Source: VXYL01 sp965199915 (GTDB taxonomy: Bacteria > Pseudomonadota > Gammaproteobacteria > Pseudomonadales > Azotimanducaceae). From it: 64,000 bases of DNA. The translations under genes were made by a program, and so were the position numbers. Positions 50,122-57,338 of the stretch are shown here, in pieces (the first letter of the stretch is position 1; the number at the start of each line of letters is the position of its first letter). The notes under the pieces were generated by a model, which was not told the origin of the DNA, did not search any database, and saw only the letters and a list, made by a program, of their open reading frames with translations. The stretch is from positions 4,402,001-4,466,000 of the forward strand of contig OZ241348.1 in assembly GCA_965199915.1 (NCBI GenBank), in the 5' to 3' direction.

Positions 50122-51942
50122 CTATTCGCGAGGTGGCGGAGTGCGGGGCGTGGTCGTCCGAAGCGAACCGGTCGTCACTTCGGCGGCGTGGGCCAGCTCC
50201 CAACCGCGGAACACCAGCGCCAAACCCGTGAACGCGATGTCGGGGTGCAGCTGCCGCAGGCGTTCGTCGGCCAAGTAGGCGCGCAGTTGGCTTTCCGCCT
50301 GCTCGCCCAAAGCCGAGATTCGCGATTCGTCCCGCGCCGCCCGCCCCAGGTACTTCAACTCGACCACGAACCCGCTGCGCATTCCGGGAAAACGCGCCGT
50401 CAGCGGCACCGCCACCAAGTCCGCGTAGCCTTTGCCCAGCTCCACTTCGGTGCGCAGGACGAAGTAGCCGGCGATGCTCAGGTACGCCGCCAGAAAGGTT
50501 TGCGCCACCTTCTCGCCGTGCAGGTAGTCGCGGATGCCGGTGTGCTCGCGCACCGCCTGCCCAAGGGCGTCGATGAACGGGCGCCACTCGCCATGCTGCG
50601 CCATCCGGCGCGTCAGCCGGTCGAGCGCCACGAAGTCCGGCTGGAACACGCCCACGTCGCGGAAAGCGTCGCGCAGGTGCCCGTACAGCAGCTGCCGCAC
50701 GGTCTGGTTCGGAACGCCGAGGCTGGCGACGCCGCCGTTGGCGCCTTGAATGCTCAGCAATCCGAAGCAGTGCATCAGCGACAGGAAGTTCTCGCGCCGG
50801 GCGAGCGCCGCCAGCGGGAAGCTCTCCGCCAATTCGCAGTCGATGCGCGCGCCGCCCGCGGCCTCGCCCAGCAGGTCGAAATTGCCGTTGAGACGCTGCT
50901 CCGTGAGCAGCAGATGGCGCAGCTTGGTGTAGTCGATGCGCACGTTGACATCGATCAGACGGCGCGGACCGCGCTTGTTCGGCAGGGAATGGTCCAAGTA
51001 GAAGAGCACCATGTCGGTGTTGTACACCGCGTTCTCGGCGTCCTCGGCGAAACGGTAGCCGTTGTACCACTCGCGCATCAGGCCGAGCGCCTCGTCCACG
51101 TCCTGGTTGAAGACGCCGAGATCGCGGTACATTTCAAGCAATCCCCGCACTTCCGCTTCGGTGAAGCCCAGCAGCTCGTTGAACTCGGGCAGCAGGCTGA
51201 TGTTGGTGCCGATGTTGAAGCCGCTGGTGACGTCGTCCATCGTCGCCGGCGAGACGCCGGTGATGAACAGCCGGTCCACGCTGTCCCTCTCCGCGCCGGC
51301 CTTCAGTGTGGCGAAGAAACTGCGGTAGAAGCCGCCGCCGTGGGTGAAGGAGTGGTAGGCGTCGGCGCCGCGCTCGGCGAGGATCGTGTTGGCGAAGTTG
51401 TCGTACTCGTCGATCAGAATGCACAGCGGAATGCCGTGCCGCCGGCAGTGGGCGAACAGCGCCATGAGCTTGTCGTTGATGGTGGGCTCGTCACACAGGC
51501 GCTGGGCGACGTCTTCGGGAAAGATGTCGGGATGCCACGCCAGCGCATCGGCGAACGTGATGTCGCAGTAGCTCTCGAAGTTGCGCTCCAGCGTTTCGAG
51601 GGCGTTGTTGAAGGCGGAGAAGTTGAACCGCAGCACCACATGGCGGCTGTGGTTCGGCGTGGCCTCCCGGCCGATGTGCGTGCCGTCGAACACGGCGTCG
51701 AACGCATTGGCCTCGTGGCGCCCGTAGTAGCTCTCCAGCAGCGAAATCCAGCAGCTCTTGCCGAAACGCCGGGGGCGGATGAAGAAGACGTAGCGCCGGT
51801 TCTCAAGACCATGCAAGAAGCGCGTTTTGTCCACATACAGCGCCCCTTCCAAGCGGATGCCCTTGAAGTGTGCCCGGCCGTAGGGAATGGCCGGATAGGG
51901 CCGCGGCGCGGGCGGTTTGGCGACACTGTTCATGAAACGCAT
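50122..51942 (-). CDS. AAA-ATPase-like protein with C-terminal PD-(D/E)XK nuclease domain, intact copy
   Basis: The 606-residue product combines an AAA-ATPase_like domain (PF09820 type) and a PDDEXK_9-like nuclease (PF08011 type). P-loop: FIRPRRFGKSCWISLLE near residue 55; Walker B: LCILIDEYDNFANTIL near residue 173; then SFTHGGGFYRSFF and FITGVSPATMDDVTSGFN. The nuclease region has the Asp of GKGYADLVAVPL and the E-x-K of GFVVELKYLG near residue 540. Such proteins form large multicopy families in host-associated bacteria; function is unknown. The ATG at 51942 or 51933 may be the start. It faces the truncated gene at 49090 on the opposite strand. Confidence 0.9.
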   Translation of the reverse strand: MRFMNSVAKPPAPRPYPAIPYGRAHFKGIRLEGALYVDKTRFLHGLENRRYVFFIRPRRFGKSCWISLLESYYGRHEANAFDAVFDGTHIGREATPNHSRHVVLRFNFSAFNNALETLERNFESYCDITFADALAWHPDIFPEDVAQRLCDEPTINDKLMALFAHCRRHGIPLCILIDEYDNFANTILAERGADAYHSFTHGGGFYRSFFATLKAGAERDSVDRLFITGVSPATMDDVTSGFNIGTNISLLPEFNELLGFTEAEVRGLLEMYRDLGVFNQDVDEALGLMREWYNGYRFAEDAENAVYNTDMVLFYLDHSLPNKRGPRRLIDVNVRIDYTKLRHLLLTEQRLNGNFDLLGEAAGGARIDCELAESFPLAALARRENFLSLMHCFGLLSIQGANGGVASLGVPNQTVRQLLYGHLRDAFRDVGVFQPDFVALDRLTRRMAQHGEWRPFIDALGQAVREHTGIRDYLHGEKVAQTFLAAYLSIAGYFVLRTEVELGKGYADLVAVPLTARFPGMRSGFVVELKYLGRAARDESRISALGEQAESQLRAYLADERLRQLHPDIAFTGLALVFRGWELAHAAEVTTGSLRTTTPRTPPPRE

Positions 51943-52029
51943 CCTACCCCACTGCTCCGTGCTTCCCCACGCGCACGGGGTTGGCCGCGCGAGCCAATCG
52001 GACTTCCAATAGGACGCCGAAGCGTGGGG

Positions 52030-53851
52030 CTACTCGCGCGTTGGCGGAGTGCGGGGCATGGTCGTCCGAAGCGAGCCGGGCGGCACTTCGGCGGCGTGGG
52101 CCAGTTCCCAACCGCGGAACACCAGCGCCAAACCCGTGAACGCGATGTCGGGGTGCAGCTGCTGCAAGCGTTCGTCGGCCAGGTAGCCGCGCAGTTGGCT
52201 CTCCGCCTGCCCGCTCAAAGCCGAGATCCGCGATTCGTCCCGCGCCGCCCGCCCCAAGTACTTCAGTTCGATCACGAACCCGCTGCGCATTCCGGGAAAA
52301 CGCGCCGTCAGCGGCACCGCCACCAAGTCCGCGTAGCCTTTGCCCAGCTCCACTTCGGTGCGCAGGACGAAGTAGCCGGCGATGCTCAGGTACGCCGCCA
52401 GAAAGGTTTGCGCCACCTTCTCGCCGTGCAGGTAGTCGCGGATGCCGGTGTGCTCGCGCACCGCCTGCCCAAGGGCGTCGATGAACGGGCGCCACTCGCC
52501 ATGCTGCGCCATCCGGCGCGTCAGCCGGTCGAGCGCCACGAAGTCCGGCTGGAACACGCCCACGTCGCGGAAAGCGTCCGCGCAGGTGCCCGTACAGCAG
52601 CTGCCGCACGGTCTGGTTCGGAACGCCGAGGCTGGCGACGCCGCCGTTGGCACCTTGAATGCTCAGCAATCCGAAGCAGTGCATCAGCGACAGGAAGTTC
52701 TCGCGCCGGGCGAGCGCCGCCAGCGGGAAGCTCTCCGCCAGTTCGCAATCGATGCGCGCGCCGCCCGCGGCCTCGCCGAGCAGGTCGAAGTTGCCGTTCA
52801 GACGCTGCTCGGTGAGCAGCAGATGGCGCAGCTTGGTGTAGTCGATGCGCACGTTGACATCGATCAGGCGGCGCGGACCGCGCTTGTTCGGCAGGGAATG
52901 GTCCAAGTAGAAGAGCACCATGTCGGTGTTGTACACCGCGTTCTCGGCGTCCTCGGCGAAGCGGTAGCCGTTGTACCACTCGCGCATCAGGCCGAGCGTC
53001 TCGTCCACATCCTGGTTGAAGACGTCGAGATCGCGGTACATTTCAAGCAATCCCCGCACTTCCGCTTCGGTGAAGCCCAGCAGCTCGTTGAACTCGGGCA
53101 GCAGGCTGATGTTGGTGCCGATGTTGAAGCCGCTGGTGACGTCGTCCATCGTCACCGGCGAGACGCCGGTGATGAACAGCCGGTCCACGCTGTCCATCTC
53201 CGCGCCGGCCTTCAGTGTGGCGAAGAAGCTGCGGTAGAAGCCGCCGCCGTGGGTGAAGGAGTGGTAGGCGTCGGCGCCGCGCTCGGCGAGGATCGTGTTG
53301 GCGAAGTTGTCGTATTCGTCGATCAGAATGCACAGCGGGATCCCGTGCTGCTGGCAGTGGTCGAACAGCGCCATGAGCTTGTCGTTGATGGTGGGCTCCC
53401 CGCACAGGCGCGCGGCGATATTTTGCGGAAAGATGTCGGGATTTCGCGCCAGCGCACCCGCGAACATGATGCGGCAGTAGCTCTCGAAGTTGCGCTCCAG
53501 CGTTTCGAGGGCGTTGTTGAAGGCGGAGAAGTTGAACCGCAGCACCACATGGCGGCTGTGGTTCGGCGTGGCTGCCCGGCCGATGTCCGTGCCTTGGAAC
53601 ACGGCGTCGAAGGCGGCGGCCTCGTGGTGCCCGTAGTAGCTCTCCAGCAGCGAAATCCAGCAGCTCTTGCCGAAACGCCGGGGGCGGATGAAGAAGACGT
53701 AGCGACGGTTCTCAAGGCCGTGCAGGAAGCGCGTCTTGTCGATGTAAAGGGCACCTTCCAAGCGGATGCCCTTGAAGCGTACCCGGCCGTAGGGAATGGC
53801 CGGATAGGGCCGCGGCGCGGGCGGTTTGGCGACATTGGTCATGAAACGCAT
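52030..53851 (-). pseudogene. AAA-ATPase/PD-(D/E)XK protein, second copy with a frameshift
   Basis: From ATG 53851 the sequence follows copy 1 with some substitutions (for example HHEAAAFDAVFQGTDIG instead of RHEANAFDAVFDGTHIG) until the phrase YGHLR, near codon 425. There one extra base, the additional C at about 52577 (cgtccgcg against cgtcgcg in copy 1), shifts the frame. The original frame resumes and runs to 52030 with DAFRDVGVFQPDFVALDRLT and the nuclease motifs GYADLVAVPL and GFVIELKYLG intact. The N-terminal ATPase part could still be made as a truncated protein of about 480 residues or more with an aberrant tail. Confidence 0.85.
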
Positions 53852-54003
53852 CCTACCCCACTGCTCCGCGCTTCCCCACGCGCACGGGGTTGGCCGCGCG
53901 GCACCGACATCGACCGCAACGCTTTCCGTCTCGGCCGGTCTTTTTCGACGGCACGCCGATGCAGGAGCAGACCGCGATTTGACGCCGCAACGCTGGCAGC
54001 CGC

Positions 54004-54942
54004 TCAATCGTCGTAGGGCCAGCGCTCAAGACCGTGAATGGCGTTGCGGATGTCCATGGTCAGATTCGCCGAAGCGACCTTCTGGGCGCTGTGGAAATCG
54101 TACAGGCTGATGGTCGAAGGCGACGAGCCGCCGGCCACGAAGCGCTCGCCGGCCAAGCAAAGCCCGCGCGCGAACGCCTGGCGGGCGACTTGGGGATCGG
54201 CCACGCCGGCGCGCTCGACCGCGTGCTCTGGATAGGTCTTCACCTTGAACGCGACGCCACCGCCGTCGCGGCCCGCGTAGCGCACGCAGTCGCTCTCGGT
54301 GTCGTTGAACAACACGCCGTCTCGGTAGGGGCGGGCGTTGTGCGCGCCGTCCGGCAAGGAACACACTTCGGTCACGCCCATGTCGCCGTCAACGTGCAGC
54401 AAGGCGCGGGTGCGCAGGCCGCTCAAGTAGATGCCGCTGTCGTCCACATGCACCATGTTGATGTGAAAAGCGTTGACCGGGCGGGGCCCCATTTCCGAGC
54501 CGGGGTCGAACGTGTGGCCGCCCCACTCGCCGTAGGGTTGCTGCAGGTGGAAGCCCCAGACGTAGCGCTCCTGCTCCAAGTCGAAGCCGAGCAGACTGTC
54601 GAAGCCGGTGGACGTGAGGAACACCATGTGTTCGCGCCGGCAGATCTCGTGGCAGTGCTTCAGGTAGCGGTTGCGGTGGGAACCACGAATGTGAAAGGCG
54701 CGGTCGTAGCGGAAGAGCTCGTCGCTGGCGGCGATGTAGATGTCTTCCCCGCGAAAGACGATGCCGCGCAAGCCCCGGTCCGCGCCGCGTCCGGCGAAGT
54801 CGATGCCGCTCCTGTTCCAATCGACGTGCTGCACCACCTCGCGCCGGTGGAAATCGACCGTGTAGACGCCGCCGTGGCTCTGCCCTTGGCGGCTGCCGCG
54901 CACCACCGACGTGGCAAGGAACTTGGGGAGTTTCACCGTCAC
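54004..54942 (-). CDS. Beta-propeller-like protein of unknown function, TIGR03032-like (paralogue 2)
   Basis: This 312-residue paralogue of the gene at 27711 keeps the same landmarks: FLATSVVRGSRQG, SHGGVYTVD, DRGLRGIVF, AASDELF, YLKHCHEICRREH, FLTSTGFDSLLGFDL, HINMVHVDDSGIYLSGLRT, HNARPYRDGVLFND, GGSSPSTISLYDF and MDIRNAIHGLERW. No signal peptide is visible. The GTG start at 54942 lies 12 bases after the TonB gene, so it is the last gene of the peroxidase-receptor-ExbBDD-TonB operon. Conserved His, Asp and Arg residues suggest a ligand-binding or enzymatic site; biochemical function is not established. Confidence 0.82.
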   Translation of the reverse strand: MTVKLPKFLATSVVRGSRQGQSHGGVYTVDFHRREVVQHVDWNRSGIDFAGRGADRGLRGIVFRGEDIYIAASDELFRYDRAFHIRGSHRNRYLKHCHEICRREHMVFLTSTGFDSLLGFDLEQERYVWGFHLQQPYGEWGGHTFDPGSEMGPRPVNAFHINMVHVDDSGIYLSGLRTRALLHVDGDMGVTEVCSLPDGAHNARPYRDGVLFNDTESDCVRYAGRDGGGVAFKVKTYPEHAVERAGVADPQVARQAFARGLCLAGERFVAGGSSPSTISLYDFHSAQKVASANLTMDIRNAIHGLERWPYDD

Positions 54943-54954
54943 AATGCCGTGCGC

Positions 54955-55698
54955 TCAAATTTCGCGGAGCTTGAATGAGATCGGCACCACAACGTCGATC
55001 CGCGACTGCGGCATCGCGTCTGGAAACGGCGGCAGCGGCTTCGCTTCCTCGAGCATGCGCAGCGCCGCTTCGGAGAGCGCCTTCGGCCCCGGCAGGCTGA
55101 CGCGGCCTTGGATCACCGTGCCGTCCCGCCCGATGAGCAGCCGCAGTTCCACGACGCCTTCTTCGTGGCGGCGACGCGCCGCCAAGGGATAGCGCTTGTG
55201 CCGGTTCAGATGCGCCGCCAGCCGTGCCGCGTAGGAGAGCGCCACGCCCGGGCTTGCGCCGGCGGCTTCGGTGCTGGCGCGGCCAGCGCCTCGCTTTTGC
55301 CGTGGCGGCGTTGCGGGCGCGGCGGCTGTTGCGACGGGCGTGGTTTCGGACGCGGCGGCTTGCCGTGGTGCCGGGGGTTGCGGCGGCATGGGAGCGATCG
55401 CCACCGGTGCCGGTGCCGCGGGGAGGGGCGCCTGAACTTGCACCTGCTCCGGCGGCGGCTGAACTTGCTCCGGTGGCGGCTGCACCTGCTCTGGCGGCGG
55501 CGGCGAAACGGCCGGTGTTGGCGCGACATCCTGGTCGGCCTCGCCCAAGTCGCCGAGCAAGCCTAGGCCGATCTCCACGCCCTGCTCGCCATCGTCCAAA
55601 GCGCCTTGGGCGGAACGGCTCTGCCATGCCGCGATCGCCGCCAAGTGCAGGAATGTCGCCACCGCCAACGCGACAGTCCAATGCCAACGCGTTGGCAT
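54955..55698 (-). CDS. TonB-family energy transducer
   Basis: TonB links the proton motive force of the inner membrane to outer-membrane receptors. The 247-residue product has an N-terminal membrane anchor (WTVALAVATFLHLAAIAAW), a Pro-rich periplasmic linker in which PPPEQVQ is repeated three times, and a TonB C-terminal domain (RYPLAARRRHEEGVVELRLL, KALSEAALRMLEEAKPLPPF). I place the start at ATG 55698. It lies 11 bases after the second ExbD gene and is clearly cotranscribed with ExbB and both ExbDs. Confidence 0.9.
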   Translation of the reverse strand: MPTRWHWTVALAVATFLHLAAIAAWQSRSAQGALDDGEQGVEIGLGLLGDLGEADQDVAPTPAVSPPPPEQVQPPPEQVQPPPEQVQVQAPLPAAPAPVAIAPMPPQPPAPRQAAASETTPVATAAAPATPPRQKRGAGRASTEAAGASPGVALSYAARLAAHLNRHKRYPLAARRRHEEGVVELRLLIGRDGTVIQGRVSLPGPKALSEAALRMLEEAKPLPPFPDAMPQSRIDVVVPISFKLREI

Positions 55699-55709
55699 GG
55701 CGCGGTCCG

Positions 55710-56099
55710 TCAGCGCGGTCGCGTCGCCAGCGCCGCCTCGCGCACGCCGGCGCTCCGCAGTTCCGCCAACAGGCCGCGCAAGGTCTCCACCGGCAGGTTC
55801 GCGTCCGCCTTCACCAGCGGCGCGCTCGCGCTGTTGGCCAACGCCGGCGCCAACGCCGTCAGCGCGATGCGCTCGTCCTTCAGCCACAGCGAGCCGTCGG
55901 CCTCCACCACCAGTTCCACGCGGTCGCGCGCTGGTCGTGTTTCGCTCGCCGAGGCCGGCGGCACGACGCGCGCGCGGTCCGCGCGTTGCACCTCGCCGGC
56001 CAGCATGAAGAACGCCAGCAGCAGGAACACCACGTCGGCGAGCGGCGTCAGCCCCAGTTCCCGGCGCGCCGCCGGGCGGGCGCCGCTCGCGTCCACCAT
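55710..56099 (-). CDS. ExbD/TolR-family protein, second
   Basis: ExbD is the proton-channel partner of ExbB in the TonB motor. The 129-residue product has a single N-terminal membrane helix with the typical LGLTPLADVVFLLLAFFML, in which the Asp of ADVV is the conserved proton-path residue, followed by a periplasmic domain ending in ETLRGLLAELRSAGVREA. Its ATG at 56099 overlaps the preceding exbD stop by one base. The cluster thus carries two different ExbD proteins. Confidence 0.9.
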   Translation of the reverse strand: MVDASGARPAARRELGLTPLADVVFLLLAFFMLAGEVQRADRARVVPPASASETRPARDRVELVVEADGSLWLKDERIALTALAPALANSASAPLVKADANLPVETLRGLLAELRSAGVREAALATRPR

Positions 56100-56491
56100 C
56101 ACGGCGCCGACTCCGCCAGCGACAGGCGCTTGGCCCCAGCCTGCTTGAGCCGATCCAGCCAGTCCACCAGCGTTTGGGTCGACACGCCGGCGGCATCGAT
56201 CACGTAGAGATCGGTTGGCGCTTCGCGGACGAACGCCCGCAACGCGTCCTGATGCTCGCCGGCGAAGGCGCGCTCGCCGTGCCGCAACAGCCCGTCGGCG
56301 CGCAATCGCAGCGCGCGCGCCTCGTCGGCGGGCGCCGCGCTCGCTTCGGCGCGTACCGCCAGCGGCCACTGCCGCCAGTGGGTGAAATTCGTGGTCAGCA
56401 TGAAGAACAGCAGCAGGATGAACACCACGTCGATGAGCGGCGCGATGCCGATCCGGCGTCGCCGGCGGCGGAACGTCGAATCAAAGCGCAT
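56099..56491 (-). CDS. ExbD/TolR-family protein, first
   Basis: The 130-residue product starts with a very basic stretch (FRRRRRRIG) followed by IAPLIDVVFILLLFFMLTTN, the conserved ExbD helix with the essential Asp in LIDVV. The periplasmic part ends in TLVDWLDRLKQAGAKRLSLA. It overlaps exbB by 11 bases upstream and the second exbD by one base downstream, indicating translational coupling through the motor genes. Confidence 0.9.
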   Translation of the reverse strand: MRFDSTFRRRRRRIGIAPLIDVVFILLLFFMLTTNFTHWRQWPLAVRAEASAAPADEARALRLRADGLLRHGERAFAGEHQDALRAFVREAPTDLYVIDAAGVSTQTLVDWLDRLKQAGAKRLSLAESAP

Positions 56492-57164
56492 CCCGATCCA
56501 CGCCGTCGGATCCGCTGGCGGTGGTGAACACTTGGGTGACGGCGTCGTTCATGCGCGTGGCCACGCGCTCCACCTTGCGTTCCAACCAGCCATGCACGGC
56601 GGTCACCGGAACAGCAACGCCGAGCCCCAGCGCTGTGGTGAGCAGGGCGCGCCAGATGCCGCTCGACAGCACCGACGGATCCACCTGCGGGCCGGCCGCC
56701 TCCATGCGCTGGAACGCGAGGATCATGCCGAGCACGGTGCCGAGCAGGCCCAGCAACGGGCTCAGGATGGCGATGCCCTCCAACGGCGGCAACAGGGCGC
56801 GCAGGTCGTTCAAGCGCAGCACGGCGACGCGCTCGACCTCTTCCCTCAGCAGTTCCCGATCGATCCCGCCGGCGCGCAATCCGCGCATGGCCGACGCCAC
56901 CACATCGCCGATGGGCCGACCCTCCACCAGCCGCGCCTCGGCGGCGTCGAATTGCCCTTGCCGCCAGCGCAGCAGGCTTTCTCGCACATCGTCGTCGCGC
57001 TCCGGGCGCAGCGTGGCGAACTGCCAGCACTTGAGCAGGATGATGCCAAGCGCGGTCACCGACAACGCCAGCAGCACCCACAGCACCGGGCCGCCGATGG
57101 CGAGAAAGTCGCCCGCGCCGCCGAGCCACGTCGGGGCGAGCGCGGTGTCGCGCTCCGCGCTCAT
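56481..57164 (-). CDS. ExbB/MotA-TolQ family proton channel protein
   Basis: ExbB forms the pentameric inner-membrane scaffold of the TonB motor. The 227-residue product has three membrane segments: FLAIGGPVLWVLLALSVTAL near the N-terminus, then LPPLEGIAILSPLLGLLGTV with the family's L-L-G-L-L-G-T-V-x-G-M pattern, and LLTTALGLGVAVPVTAVHGW. I take ATG 57164 as the start; the longer frame reaches 57320 but overlaps the hairpin. It lies downstream of the receptor gene after a 174-base gap with a stable stem-loop. Confidence 0.9.
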   Translation of the reverse strand: MSAERDTALAPTWLGGAGDFLAIGGPVLWVLLALSVTALGIILLKCWQFATLRPERDDDVRESLLRWRQGQFDAAEARLVEGRPIGDVVASAMRGLRAGGIDRELLREEVERVAVLRLNDLRALLPPLEGIAILSPLLGLLGTVLGMILAFQRMEAAGPQVDPSVLSSGIWRALLTTALGLGVAVPVTAVHGWLERKVERVATRMNDAVTQVFTTASGSDGVDRDAL

Positions 57165-57319
57165 GGCGGCAACCGGGTGCTGGCTTTGGATTCCTTGAGC
57201 GGCATTCCCTTCACAACGAGTCGAGTTTTTTGCGGCAGCGCACCCTGCTTGAGAGACGAAGATTCTCACAAACTGCTCAAGTCTGCGGGGGAGGCACCGA
57301 GTTTGCGCAGCAAACTCCA

Positions 57320-57337
57320 ACGCGCCCCGAAGGGCGC
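57320..57337 (-). terminator. Stem-loop with UUCG loop directly after the receptor gene
   Basis: On the minus strand CGCGCCC-TTCG-GGGCGCG forms a perfect 7-bp stem with a stabilising UUCG tetraloop, starting just past the receptor stop codon. No T-tract follows, so it more likely protects or attenuates the transcript between the receptor and exbB than ends it fully. Confidence 0.5.
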
Positions 57338-57338
57338 G

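Larger units (their letters stand above)
50080..53899. repeat. 1.9-kb tandem duplication of the AAA/PD-(D/E)XK gene unit
   Basis: Unit 1 (about 50080-51990) and unit 2 (about 51987-53899) are direct repeats with a period near 1908 bases. They include the coding region, the region upstream of the start (CCCACTGCTCCG...GTTGGCCGCGCG) and the downstream tail (GAGCCAATCGGACTTCC). Divergence is a few percent, with clustered differences near residues 65-85 and 105-135 of the proteins. Confidence 0.9.

Noticed and set aside
49906..52815. Continuation of the 49090 reading frame to 1241 codons on the plus strand
   Set aside because: Beyond about 49905 the frame is antisense to the two AAA/PD-(D/E)XK copies and rich in Arg/Ala/His without domain character, a common effect of GC-rich codon use.
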